64,000 nucleotides of DNA from Candidatus Aalborgicola lynettensis (GCA_016719405.1 JADJZE010000008.1:23014-87013), one strand, 5' to 3'; positions 30,217 through 38,980 are shown, numbered from the stretch's first letter. Notes: generated by a model from the letters alone, not told the origin. A program made the numbers and translations.

Positions 30217-31203
30217 CTACACCCCCCTGAACTGCCGCCGCCACTGCTGCGGCGTCAGCCCCAGCACCTTGCGGAATTGCAGGCGCAGGTTCTGGGCGCT
30301 GCCCAGGCCGCACTGGGCGGCCACGGCGTCCAGCGGCGCGTCCGAAGTCTCCAGCAACTGCTGCGCCCGCGCCAGGCGCTGCTGCGCCAGCCACGGCCCC
30401 AGGGCCATGCCGGTGGCGGCGCGGAACTGGCGGCTGAAGGTGCGCCGGCTCATGTGCAGTTGCTGCGCCACCTCGTCCAGCGTGGGGGTGTGGGCCAGGT
30501 CGGCCAGCAAGGCATCAAACAACTGCCCCATGCGCGCGCTGCGCGGCTGCTGCGCGGGCACTGCGCATTCGATGAACTGGGCCTGCCCGCCGCCGCGGTG
30601 CGGTGCCAGCACCAGCATGCGCGCCGCGTGGTTGGCCACCGCAGCCCCGGCCGTGCTGCGCAGCAAGTGCAGGCAGCAGTCCAGCGCGGCCGCGGTACCG
30701 GCCGAGGTGAGCACCGTGCCGTCTTGCACATAGAGCACGCTGGCGTCCACCTGCACCGTGGGGTGCTGCTGCGCCAAGGCCGCCGCGCAGGCCCAGTGCG
30801 TGGTGGCACGGCGCGCGTCCAGCACCCCGGCCTGCGCCAGCACAAAAGCCCCCAGGCACAGCCCCACCAGCACCGCGCCGCGCGCGTGGGCGTCGCGCAG
30901 GGCCTGCAGCACCGCCTCGGGCGCGCGCTCGTGCACGTCGCGCCAAGTGGGCACGATCACCACATCGGCCAGCGCCAGCAGTTCCAGCCCGTGGTCGGTG
31001 GCGATGCTGAATCCCGCCGTGGTGCGCAGCGCTCCGCTTTCCATCGCCACCACGCGCACATCGAAATGGGGCGACGCCTCGCCCAGCACGATGCTGGGCA
31101 CGCACAGGTGAAACGGGCTGATGCGGTCAAACGCCAGCACGGCCACGCGCTGGGGTGCGGTGGCCGGTGCCGGGTGCTGGGCTCGGGCGGGCGGTGTGGG
31201 CAT
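30217..31203 (-). CDS. GlxA-type transcriptional regulator (DJ-1/PfpI plus AraC domain)
   Basis: A 328-residue regulator. The N-terminal part (about 17-190) is an inactive DJ-1/PfpI amidase-like domain (VLVGLCLGAFVLAQAGVLDARRATTHW), and the C-terminal part (about 230-325) is an AraC double helix-turn-helix (TLDEVAQQLHMSRRTFSRQF; CGLGSAQNLRLQFRKVLGLT). Members control catabolic genes, for example for carnitine or arginine, through unknown ligands. It diverges from a cysteine hydrolase gene with 103 bases between starts and is its likely regulator. Confidence 0.93.
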   Translation of the reverse strand: MPTPPARAQHPAPATAPQRVAVLAFDRISPFHLCVPSIVLGEASPHFDVRVVAMESGALRTTAGFSIATDHGLELLALADVVIVPTWRDVHERAPEAVLQALRDAHARGAVLVGLCLGAFVLAQAGVLDARRATTHWACAAALAQQHPTVQVDASVLYVQDGTVLTSAGTAAALDCCLHLLRSTAGAAVANHAARMLVLAPHRGGGQAQFIECAVPAQQPRSARMGQLFDALLADLAHTPTLDEVAQQLHMSRRTFSRQFRAATGMALGPWLAQQRLARAQQLLETSDAPLDAVAAQCGLGSAQNLRLQFRKVLGLTPQQWRRQFRGV

Positions 31204-31306
31204 TTTGGCCCGATGCTATCGCAACTTGGCCATCAGGCCACTCGCGCCCAGCAGACGTCCGGCGCACCATACGGGGCATCCCATCACCCTACCCAGGAGT
31301 TTCCCC

Positions 31307-31822
31307 ATGCCCCAAGCCGCCTTGATCGTCATCGATGTGCAAAACGACTACTTCCCCACCGGGGCCTACCCGCTGCACGACACCCAGGCCGTGCTGGAGC
31401 GCACCGTGCAGGCCGTGCGCAGCGCGCAGGCGCAAGGGCTGCCCGTGGTGCTGGTGCAGCACGTGGCGAAGGGGCCGTCCCCGTTTTTTAATGCCGACAC
31501 CGAAGGCGTACAGATCCACCCCCTGCTGCGCGCCGCCGCGCCCGACGCGCCGGTGGTCGTCAAGGCCCATGCCGACAGCTTCTTGAACACCACGCTGCAA
31601 GCCACCTTGGCCACACTGGGGGTGGACACCCTGTGGCTGTGCGGCATGATGACCCATAACTGCGTTACCCACACCGCGCTCTCGCCCCAGGCCCAGGGCT
31701 ACACCGTGCGCGTGCTGGAAGACCTGTGCACCACGGTGGACCCGATGATCCACGCCATTGCGCTCAGCGCCTTGCGCGATCGGGTGGAGGTACTGTCGGC
31801 TCAAACATTGCTTGCGGCCTGA
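31307..31822 (+). CDS. Isochorismatase-like cysteine hydrolase
   Basis: A 171-residue hydrolase of the isochorismatase/nicotinamidase fold. The Asp is in LIVIDVQNDYFPTGAYPL, a Lys is near VVVKAHADSF, and the nucleophilic Cys is in LWLCGMMTHNCVTHTALS. The catalytic triad is complete. Substrate is unknown; amides, isochorismate and ureido compounds are all possible in this family. Start ATG follows CAGGAG. It is divergently paired with a GlxA-type regulator, a common pairing, and is followed by an HD-domain gene 24 bases later. Confidence 0.92.
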   Translation: MPQAALIVIDVQNDYFPTGAYPLHDTQAVLERTVQAVRSAQAQGLPVVLVQHVAKGPSPFFNADTEGVQIHPLLRAAAPDAPVVVKAHADSFLNTTLQATLATLGVDTLWLCGMMTHNCVTHTALSPQAQGYTVRVLEDLCTTVDPMIHAIALSALRDRVEVLSAQTLLAA

Positions 31823-31846
31823 CCCAACTTGCACCACAGACCCCCG

Positions 31847-32407
31847 ATGACAACCATCCTGATCCAAGCCCATCGCCCTCACGTAGATGCCATTCTTGGG
31901 CGCTATGCCGATGCCATCGGCCCAGACCTTGCGGGCTACCGCAACCATGTGTACCGCACCATCACCTACGCCATGCACTTCCTGGGCCAGGCACCGCAGC
32001 ATGCGCGTCTGGTGGAAACAGCGTTTGCCTACCACGACATCGGCTTGTGGACCGACCGTGAGTTAGCCTACCTGGAGCCCTCGGAGGCGGTGGCACTGGC
32101 CGACAACCAGACCTTCGGCTGGGGTCTGGGCCCCGATGCTCTGCGCGCCGCCATCCACTGGCACCACAAGGTATTCCCCTACCGTGGCCCCCACGCCGAG
32201 GTGGTGGAGGCATGCCGCAAGGCCGATTGGATCGATGCCTCCATGGGCCTGCTGCGCAAGGGCCTGCCACGCGCCATGGTGCGAGAGGTCGAGGCGGCGT
32301 TTGCGAACGAGGGCTTCCATGCCACCTTGCTGCGCCTGACCAAGGACTATGGCGGCTCCATGCTGGTCGGTGGCATGCGGGTCACGCGGGGTATCGTGAA
32401 GGGTTAA
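31847..32407 (+). CDS. HD domain phosphohydrolase-like protein
   Basis: A 186-residue cytosolic protein. HD-domain metal ligands are visible: His in YAMHFLG, the HD pair in TAFAYHDIGLWTD, and His residues in AIHWHHKVFPYRG, with Asp in ACRKADWIDA. The domain is expected to hydrolyse a phosphoester or act on a nucleotide, but the substrate is not known. It is 24 bases after the cysteine hydrolase gene, probably co-transcribed. Its stop abuts the truncated end of an antisense AraC-family remnant. Confidence 0.82.
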   Translation: MTTILIQAHRPHVDAILGRYADAIGPDLAGYRNHVYRTITYAMHFLGQAPQHARLVETAFAYHDIGLWTDRELAYLEPSEAVALADNQTFGWGLGPDALRAAIHWHHKVFPYRGPHAEVVEACRKADWIDASMGLLRKGLPRAMVREVEAAFANEGFHATLLRLTKDYGGSMLVGGMRVTRGIVKG

Positions 32408-32782
32408 CAGCGTATGGAGCTGATGGCGCAGCAGGCTGTGCACATCGTCCTGCGGCGCGTCCATCAGCGTGTCCTCGCGCATTTGCTCAAACAAGGCCAT
32501 GGCCATGCGCAGGTCGGTGTCACCAAGGGCCATGTGTTCGGGCAGACGCTCAAAGTCCAGCGCCAGCTTGCGATCGTGCGTGGTGGTGGAAACCGGCAAG
32601 GCAAATTCGGGGCGGAACAGCAGGTTCCATCCATCCCAGTCCTCATGCGGCCCATAGTTGTGGGCCTGGCCGGCCCGCACCACCAGCAGCGAGCCCGGCG
32701 CACAGGCGATCGACTTGAAATCCACCATTTGGGTGCAGGTGCCCTGCGTAACGCACACCACAAGCACCATCGACATCGCCAA
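32405..32782 (-). pseudogene. AraC-family regulator remnant, truncated at both ends
   Basis: The minus strand encodes the middle of an AraC-type sensor domain: VVCVTQGTCTQMVDFKSIAC, GSLLVVRAGQAHNYGPHEDW, then NLLFRPEFALP and HSLLRHQLHTLL. The first 30 or so residues and the whole C-terminal helix-turn-helix are missing. The 3' side stops where the HD-domain gene ends, and the 5' side stops where a truncated SnoaL-like frame begins on the other strand. Not functional as a regulator. Confidence 0.75.
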
Positions 32783-32789
32783 GGCTTAG

Positions 32790-33149
32790 ATCCAGGCCGT
32801 ACAAACCGGTGACCAGGCCACCCTGGGCAGCCTCATTTCGCCCGACGTGGTCTGGCACCAGCCGGGCAAGAGCCGCTTTTCCGGCACACACCGGGGCATG
32901 GCCGCTGTCGGCCCCATGCTGGGCGCGATGATGGAAGTATCCAAAGGCACCTTCGCCATCACCCGCGCCGACCACTACATGGCCAACGGCGACTGGGTTG
33001 CCATCACCCTCGAATTTGCGGGCGAGGCCAATGGCCGCACGATGAAGCAAGCTGGTGTGGACCTGATTCGCATCGACGGCGGCAAGATCGTGGAAGTGAA
33101 ACTGTTCTCCAGCGACCCAGCGCAAGAGGATGCTTTTTGGGGGCAGTGA
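32790..33149 (+). pseudogene. SnoaL/NTF2-like protein, N-terminally truncated
   Basis: From 32790 the frame reads IQAVQTGDQATLGSLISPDV, WHQPGKSRFSGTHRG and VDLIRIDGGKIVEVKLFS, a SnoaL-like ketosteroid-isomerase fold. A stop codon directly precedes it and the family's first helix (about 15-20 residues) is missing. A GTG at 32847 could start a shortened 100-residue product. The missing 5' end abuts the missing 5' end of the AraC remnant, so one deletion probably removed the shared promoter and both gene starts. Confidence 0.75.
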
Positions 33150-33182
33150 TTGGCGGCTTTGTTGGCGCTGCTGGTGTGTTAA

Positions 33183-33248
33183 TCCATCGGCATGGCGGCG
33201 GAGATTGCGCATGGCAGCTGCACGGACGTGCCGCCTATGCGCAAATGA
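33183..33248 (+). pseudogene. lpdA 3'-end fragment (piece A)
   Basis: Encodes SIGMAAEIAHGSCTDVPPMR then Lys and stop, the same as the end of LpdA except for one residue (Val to Met). At DNA level it differs at about 13 of 66 positions from the lpdA end, mostly synonymous. It therefore comes from a diverged lpdA, not from a recent copy of the neighbour. Confidence 0.85.
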
Positions 33249-33280
33249 TACCGAAAAGCGACTAAGTTACCGCTGAAAGC

Positions 33281-33330
33281 GCTACAAATTCAGTAGCTGG
33301 CCGCGCATATTCCGTAAGGGCAGGGCGGCT
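33281..33330 (-). repeat. Dispersed repeat, degenerate intergenic copy
   Basis: On the minus strand TATGCGCGGCCAGCTACTGA then ATTTGTAGCG follows the consensus of the right half. It lies between the lpdA fragment and the antitoxin gene. Confidence 0.5.
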
Positions 33331-33343
33331 TTTTTACGTTTAA

Positions 33344-33586
33344 TCACGGGGTCCATTTATCGTCGGTCATTGCGGCATTGGAACCCACCTTGTCCCAGGC
33401 CGCAACGGCCGCGCCAGCGTTGCCCGCCGCAGCGCGATGCTCGAAAAATTTGGCTGTCTCCATGGCACTGATCTTTTCAGCAATCGCCACCACAAAGAAC
33501 TGGTTCATGGTGGTGTCGTCAGCGGCTGCAATGCGCTTGGCGGCTTGTTTAAGCGATTCGGGAAGGCGTAGTGCATAGCTGCTCAT
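33344..33586 (-). CDS. Antitoxin of a PIN toxin-antitoxin pair
   Basis: An 80-residue protein starting with a ribbon-helix-helix-like segment (YALRLPESLKQAAKRIAAAD) typical of antitoxins that bind their own operator, and a C-terminal part that would bind the toxin. The start overlaps the toxin stop by four bases (ATGA), so the toxin gene is first in the operon, an order less common than antitoxin first. It lies between two displaced pieces of an lpdA paralogue. Confidence 0.82.
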   Translation of the reverse strand: MSSYALRLPESLKQAAKRIAAADDTTMNQFFVVAIAEKISAMETAKFFEHRAAAGNAGAAVAAWDKVGSNAAMTDDKWTP

Positions 33587-34038
33587 GGCTCGGTACTCCT
33601 TGTAACGGTTAGGCGAAAGTGTTGAAAGGTTTGCTCCGGGTTGAGCACTGGGATACCGAAAAGCCTTGCAGGACCAAAGTCCCGCAGGTTGTAAGTCACG
33701 ATGGCGTGTGCCTGCGCATTGGCTGCGGCTTCCAGCACCATTTCATCGGCGGGGTCGCGCAACTGCGGTCTCCATTGGTAATGCGTGGTGACTGGCTCAA
33801 TGATTCCTGCCAGTTCATTCAAAATCGCGTCGATGTCGCTGGCCAAAAGACCTGACGCTGCTAAATGGCTAGCACGCTTGAGTACATCTTCGTACTCCAA
33901 AAAAAGTGCGGGGCTGCAACCCATTTTGACCTGCCCCGACCGAATGATTTGCATCAGTGCGAACGATGGCCCCTGACGGTTGCGTGTGGCAGCCACCAGA
34001 ATATTGGTATCGATGACAAGTTTGGGTTTCTTATTCAT
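33583..34038 (-). CDS. Putative toxin, PIN domain family
   Basis: A 151-residue PIN-domain ribonuclease of the COG1569 type. The acidic metal ligands are visible: Asp in LVIDTNILVAATRN, Glu in CSPALFLEYEDVL, and Asp residues in RDPADEMVLEAA and TYNLRDFGPARLFG. It should cleave RNA when free of its antitoxin, which follows with a four-base overlap. Target RNA is unknown. The pair sits inside a scarred region and may have arrived with a mobile segment. Confidence 0.88.
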   Translation of the reverse strand: MNKKPKLVIDTNILVAATRNRQGPSFALMQIIRSGQVKMGCSPALFLEYEDVLKRASHLAASGLLASDIDAILNELAGIIEPVTTHYQWRPQLRDPADEMVLEAAANAQAHAIVTYNLRDFGPARLFGIPVLNPEQTFQHFRLTVTRSTEP

Positions 34039-34100
34039 ATCGCCGGTGATGTGAGTATCCGTATGGATTGGAAAAATGTCAATCAGATACTTGCTTCAAT

Positions 34101-34193
34101 GCCGGCGACATGATTGGCGAGATCGCATTGGCCAGTGAGATGGGTGCCGATGCGCTGGATATCGGCAAGACCATTCACCCGCACCCCACGCTA
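34101..34193 (+). pseudogene. lpdA fragment (piece B)
   Basis: Encodes GDMIGEIALASEMGADALDI followed by GKTIHPHPTL, matching LpdA from about 29800 to 29892 with two substitutions. It stops where piece A (33183-33248) would begin in the intact gene, two codons apart. The two pieces are in swapped order with the PIN toxin-antitoxin pair between them. Confidence 0.85.
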
Positions 34194-34338
34194 TGTGCTG
34201 GATGTGTGCCAGGACCAGGTGCGTTTCATGGCCAGCATGCCGCAGGGCAGGGTGCGTTTTGGCTTGCCGCAGCACGCCTTGCGCTTTCTGTTTCCGCGTT
34301 TATGGCCCGAAGCGCAAGCAGATTGCGCCACCCCATAA
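34194..34338 (+). pseudogene. Unidentified C-terminal gene fragment
   Basis: Directly after lpdA piece B a different frame continues as YVLDVCQDQVRFMASMPQG and FGLPQHALRFLFPRLW to a stop. It has coding character but no start of its own, so it looks like the tail of an unrelated lost gene. I cannot name the source. The 259 bases from here to the next gene hold no recognised feature. Confidence 0.4.
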
Positions 34339-34597
34339 CACTCGGCAGCCAAGCCTCACACCAAGAACATTGTCGCGTTCGTTGGCGGCACCCTTTGTCG
34401 CCCCTGGGCGGTAGCGGGTACATAATTCGTTGCGGTTTTGCGACGCCCGTTTGACAAACCCGGCGAGGGCGGTTTTTTTGTGCGTACGATGCAGCGTTTA
34501 CGTCCTGCGTGTACGCATAGGCCCGCAGGGGGCAGGTTCGTGGCACCGTTGGTGTTACCGCCGGGGTTCCTTTTTTTGTTTACCGATTTACCCATTC

Positions 34598-36742
34598 ATG
34601 CGTTTTTATTCCCTGCGGTTTCCGGTGTTTTGGCTTGTTTTCGTCTGGCAGCTGTTGTTGATTCCTGCCGTGGCGGCCGAGCCGGTCATGGATGCCAGTG
34701 TGGTGGACGCGGCTTCGACCTCGCTGACCGAATATTTCGCCGTGCTGGAGGACCCCGCTGGCACCTTGACGCTGGCCGATGTGCAGCAACCGGACGTGGC
34801 AGCGCGCTTCAAAAGCGGCCAGGCGCCAGCCTCCGCCCTGACCTTGGGGTTTACCCGTTCGGCCTACTGGCTGCGCCTGCAGCTCGACAACCCGGGTGCG
34901 CAGTCTGTGCAGCGCATGCTGGAAATCGGTTACCCGCTGCTCTCCAACGTCCAGTTTTACCAGCCGGGGGCCCACGGTGTGTACCAATCCACCCAGACTG
35001 GCGGCGCCGCGCCGTTTGCCAGCCGCCCCTACGCCCACCGCTATTTTGTATTCCCCCTCACACTGCCCGCACAGACCCGCCAGGTGGTGTACGTGCGGCT
35101 GCAGTCAACCGACTCCATTGTGGTGCCAGCCCGGCTGTGGGGGGTGGCGGATTTCCATGCTTATGAACGGGCGGACTATGGCCGGCAGGCCTGGTTTTTT
35201 GGCATGGGTGCGGCTATGGTGCTGTTCAATTTGCTGCTGTTTGTGGTGCTGCGCGATGGCATTTACCTGCTGTATGTAATTTTTGCCACCAGCATGTCGC
35301 TGGGGCTGGCGGGCTCCAACGGCTTGCCCAAGGAATTTTTGTGGCCGCAGTCCACTCAGTGGGCGGACGTGGCGCACTTTGTGTGTTATTCCATCTCGCT
35401 GGCGGTGTTGCTGGCGTTCATGCGGCGCATGCTCGATACCCGTGCCCTGATTCCCAAAACCGATGTTTTTATCCGCAGCGTGGCGGGTGCCTTGCTGCTC
35501 ACGCCCATCGGCTTTGCGTTGGCACCGCAGCACCTGGGCGAGCCCACCGTGCTGCTGTATGTGGTGGCGATTGTGACGACCCTGTGCGTGGGCCTGTATT
35601 GCGCGCTGGTCAAGCGCCAGCGCAGCGCCATTTTTTTTGCGACCGCTTTTTCCATGTTCTGTTTTGGCGCAGCGGCATTGGCTTTGCGGGGTTTGGGCTG
35701 GTTGCCGTCCAATGCGCTGACCATCAACGCCGTGCAGGTGGGCTCCGCCCTGGAAATGATTTTGCTGGCCATTGCCCTGGCCGACCGCTTCAACGAGTTG
35801 CGCAAGGAGAAAGACCGTGCGCAGGGGCTGGCGCTGCAGGCCCAGCACGAGGCGCTGCGCTCCGAACAGCGGGTGATTGAGGCCCTGCGCTCGTCCGAGA
35901 GGCTGCTGGAGGCGCGGGTCAACGACCGCACCGCCGAGTTGCGCGCCACCATCGACCGGCTCAAGCAAACCCAGGCCGATTTGGTGCAGGCCGACAAGCT
36001 GGCCTCACTCGGGGCGTTGGTGGCGGGTGTGGCGCACGAGCTCAACACGCCCATTGGCAACGCGCTGGTAACGGCATCGGCCCTGGAGGACGCCACCCGC
36101 GAGCTGGAGGCCTCCATGGTGCGGGGTGAAATGCGCAAGTCAACCCTGACCTATTTTGTGGAAAGTACGGTGCCCATGGCGGAGCTGATCGGGCGCTCAT
36201 GCCGCCGCGCGGCCGACCTCATCCACAGTTTCAAGCAGGTGGCGGTGGACCAGACCTCCGAGCAGCGCCGTACCTTCGATTTGAACCAACTGGTGGAAGA
36301 CAACATTGCCGCACTGCGCCCCAGCTTTCGCGATCTGCCGTGGGTGATTGCGGTCGACATTCCCGCAGGTATTGCTTGCGATAGTTACCCAGGGCCGTTG
36401 GGCCAGGTGATTGGCAATATTGTTCACAACGCCATGACCCACGCCTTCCGGGGCCGCAGCGCGGGCACCCTGACGGTGGCCGCCACGCTGCAGTCCGACT
36501 GGGTGGAGATAACCTTTGCCGACGACGGCAATGGCATGGACAGCACCGTGCTGGGGCGCATTTTTGAGCCGTTTTACACCACCCGTTTTGGCCAGGGTGG
36601 CTCCGGGCTGGGTTTGTCCATTTCACTGAATCTGGTGACCGGTGTGCTGGGCGGCTCCTTGCAGGTTGCGTCAGAACCGGGTCGGGGTTCGCGTTTTACG
36701 CTGCGCCTGCCGCTGCAAGCGCCCAGCCGGTCTGTGACTTGA
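34598..36742 (+). CDS. 7TMR-DISM sensor histidine kinase
   Basis: A 714-residue membrane kinase. It has a signal peptide (FWLVFVWQLLLIPAVAAEP), a periplasmic 7TMR-DISM extracellular domain (about 30-185; SAYWLRLQLDNPGAQ, RYFVFPLTLPAQ), and seven transmembrane helices (about 200-395). A coiled coil follows. The phospho-accepting His is at about 480 in LVAGVAHELNTPIGNAL. The ATPase domain has NIVHNAMTHAF, DDGNGMD and GGSGLGLSISLNLV. No response regulator is adjacent. Ligands of this class are often sugars or other small molecules. The ATG at 34598 starts right at the signal peptide. Confidence 0.93.
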   Translation: MRFYSLRFPVFWLVFVWQLLLIPAVAAEPVMDASVVDAASTSLTEYFAVLEDPAGTLTLADVQQPDVAARFKSGQAPASALTLGFTRSAYWLRLQLDNPGAQSVQRMLEIGYPLLSNVQFYQPGAHGVYQSTQTGGAAPFASRPYAHRYFVFPLTLPAQTRQVVYVRLQSTDSIVVPARLWGVADFHAYERADYGRQAWFFGMGAAMVLFNLLLFVVLRDGIYLLYVIFATSMSLGLAGSNGLPKEFLWPQSTQWADVAHFVCYSISLAVLLAFMRRMLDTRALIPKTDVFIRSVAGALLLTPIGFALAPQHLGEPTVLLYVVAIVTTLCVGLYCALVKRQRSAIFFATAFSMFCFGAAALALRGLGWLPSNALTINAVQVGSALEMILLAIALADRFNELRKEKDRAQGLALQAQHEALRSEQRVIEALRSSERLLEARVNDRTAELRATIDRLKQTQADLVQADKLASLGALVAGVAHELNTPIGNALVTASALEDATRELEASMVRGEMRKSTLTYFVESTVPMAELIGRSCRRAADLIHSFKQVAVDQTSEQRRTFDLNQLVEDNIAALRPSFRDLPWVIAVDIPAGIACDSYPGPLGQVIGNIVHNAMTHAFRGRSAGTLTVAATLQSDWVEITFADDGNGMDSTVLGRIFEPFYTTRFGQGGSGLGLSISLNLVTGVLGGSLQVASEPGRGSRFTLRLPLQAPSRSVT

Positions 36743-36808
36743 AACGGTGGAGCCGCCAGCAGCGGGCTGCGGCTTGGCTGGCGGACTGTGGTGCAGACAG
36801 TTCCTATT

Positions 36809-37451
36809 TTATTTGAAGTAATACAACAAACCAATCGATGTTTGAACAGCGCCCTCGGTAAGAGTTTGTTGTTTATCTCCAAGCGATGTAATCCGATCCC
36901 ATTCCATACGGAGTCCAATATTTTTCGAGATATCCATTTGCCCACCTCCAAAAGTGGGCGCTACCTTGGATACTGTAACACTGCTGCCAATATTTGTTAA
37001 CGCTGAACTGGCGGTGGTACTCGCTGTAAGTAGCCAATTTTTCGAATACAGACCAACGATCATTAAATGAATAACACCGACTACACCAAAACCAAAACCT
37101 TCAGCTTTTATATAGCCGTCCATAGTTGGCTTAATCGGATTAGAAGAAGTGCCCGCACGTCCAGTCGTCCCAAATTTACATAACTGGTTTCAAATGCAAA
37201 CTGCGGCGTAAATTGATAGCCGACTTAACGTAACTAACATCCTGGGTTCCGAATGAACAACCCCACGAAAGACCGACATTCCCCATTGCATCTTTGCAGT
37301 TGTCATTATTAAAAGTGTAGTTGCTTCCACTGATACTTACACCTGCAGTCCATGAGCTGGTATCGGAAGCCATGACATTTTGAGCTTGTAGACCAGCTAA
37401 TATTATGGAAAGAGAACTTCCGATAACTGTTAGTTTATGATGAGAGGTCAT
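36809..37451 (-). pseudogene. Decayed OmpA-like outer-membrane beta-barrel gene
   Basis: Three minus-strand frames together read like one small barrel protein. The first gives a signal peptide and GVSISGSNYTFNNDNCKDAM; a shifted frame gives GYQFTPQFAFETSYVNLG; others give INDRWSVFEKLATYS-like and MDISKNIGLRMEWDRI, ending in TSIGLLYYFK with the terminal aromatic of a barrel. At least three single-base indels are needed. The region is much richer in A and T than its surroundings, suggesting foreign origin. Alternatively the indels are sequencing errors. Confidence 0.7.
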
Positions 37452-37786
37452 ATTATGTTTTTAATTAATAAGTAAATCAGTAGGCAATCCCCGGCTTTGC
37501 CGGGGATTGCCTTACCGATTTAGTATTATTCACAATTATTCCTAGATAAAATTTAGTTGAGTCTTAGTATGCATTTGATATTTTTAGTAAATCAATAATC
37601 AATCCTCCACTATTTGTGATGGTTAAAAAGTGAATGAGGTTGTTGTTTAACAGTTGGACTCAAAATAGTCGAGGCAGATTATTCGACTCGGGAATATTTT
37701 GGCATCCCCCATTCGGGTGATTTTTGAAATCAATTTACTTGGATTGCTTTAAGTCAATCCTCGCTGAACACTTCGGCTGCGCCACG

Positions 37787-37945
37787 CATTTTGGTCAGGG
37801 CGGCTCCGGCCTGGATTTGTCCATCTCGCTGAATCTGGTTAAGGGCGTGCTGGGCGGTTCTTTACAGGCGGCCTCTCAGCCGGGCAAAGGCTCGTGTTTT
37901 ACCCTGCGCCTGCCACTGCACGCGCCCGGCGGCGCAACGGCGTAA
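37787..37945 (+). pseudogene. Duplicated 3' end of the 7TMR-DISM histidine kinase
   Basis: Reads HFGQGGSGLDLSISLNLVKG then LGGSLQAASQPGKGSCFTLR and a stop, aligned with the last 50 or so residues of the kinase at 36584-36742. The glycine in GLGLSIS is replaced by Asp, so this copy could not bind ATP properly even if expressed. About 840 bases of AT-rich sequence with the OMP remnant separate it from the intact kinase end. Confidence 0.85.
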
Positions 37946-37989
37946 CGCCAGCGCGGGCGGTCACGCCCTGGCCCGTTGGTGCCACGGCG

Positions 37990-38980
37990 TCAGGTCGGTA
38001 ACGCAATCTCCAGCGCCTGCACCTGCGGCTGCAGTTGCAGCCAGCGTTGCACGGCCGATTGCAGGGCCTGCGCTTGGCCGGTGGTGCAAAACGTCAGCCT
38101 GGCTAAGTCGGTTTGCGCCGGTGGGGGGGGAGGCGCAGTGGGCGCGGTCGTCGGCGTAGTTTCCGGTGCGATTGCCGGGATGGGGGTCGATGTGGTGGCC
38201 GGGGGGGAAGGCGGGGGGGTGGACGTGGACGTGAGGGAGGGCGGCGCGGCGTTTAGCCAGCCGCGCTCCTGCAGCAGGCGCCGGGTTTGGCTGGCCACTG
38301 GGCGCCGCCTTCGATAAAAGTGACGCCCTCCCGGTGGTGCGGCGTAATACATTGGGCACAAATGCGTAATGGGTGCAGCCCAGGACCAGGGTGTCGATGG
38401 AGCCGGCTTCCATGCCAAATTGGCCCATAGCGCTTGTGTACTGTGCGCAAGCAGCTACTATTTTTGCAGTATCGGCATGCTCGATGGCATCTGCCAGGCC
38501 GTCGCAGGCTTGCAGCACAAAGCGGGTCTGTGCCTGGGCCTGTGCCTGGGTTTGCGAGGAGCGCAGCAGGGTCTGGAATTTCTGGCTTTTGAGCGTGCCG
38601 CGCGTGGCCATGACGCCGATCTGCCGGGTCTGGCTGTGTGCCGTCGCCGGTTTGAGGGCCGGTTCGATGCCAACGATGGGCAAAGTTGCAAAGTCGCGCC
38701 GCAAAGTGTCAATGGCAGCGGCCGTGGCGGTGTTGCAGGCCACGACCAGCGCCTTGATGTGCTGGTGCGTGACCAGGTAACGTGCGATGGCGTGCGAGCG
38801 CGCGATGACGTGGCGGTCGTCGCGCTCGCCGTAGGGCGCGTGGCCGTTGTCGGCGACGTAGAAAAAGTTTTCCAGCGGCAACTCGGCGTGCAGCGCGCGC
38901 AGTACGCTCAGGCCCCCGACACCGCTGTCAAAGACGCCGATGGGGCACACCGGCGTGGGTGCGGAGTGGCCATCCGCCAA
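37990..38980 (-). pseudogene. murI: Glutamate racemase with two frameshifts
   Basis: Makes D-glutamate for peptidoglycan. The first two-thirds are normal: PIGVFDSGVGGLSVLRAL with the catalytic Asp, VVACNTATAAAI with one catalytic Cys, and LVLGCTHYAFVPNVL with the other. Then the frame breaks. EGVTFIEGGAQ and VASQTRRLLQERGWLNA lie in two other frames, each reached by a missing base in a run (near 38330 and 38301). The true end is ALQSAVQRWLQLQPQVQAL at 37990. The tail also holds a Pro/Thr-rich insert (38107-38244), and a repeat copy lies in the middle. Since murI is usually essential, sequencing error is a real alternative. Start TTG 38980 or GTG 38950. Confidence 0.8.
38414..38471 (+). repeat. 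Dispersed repeat, copy inside murI
   Basis: Plus strand begins GCCAAATTGGCCCATAGCGC and continues GTGCGCAAGCAGCTACTATT. murI runs the other way and reads it as AKIVAACAQYTSAMGQFG, in frame. Confidence 0.65.

Noticed and set aside
34308..34330. GCGCAAGCAGATTGCGCC as a repeat core.
   Set aside because: Ten bases match, but the flanks on both sides differ from the consensus and it lies in a coding-like fragment.
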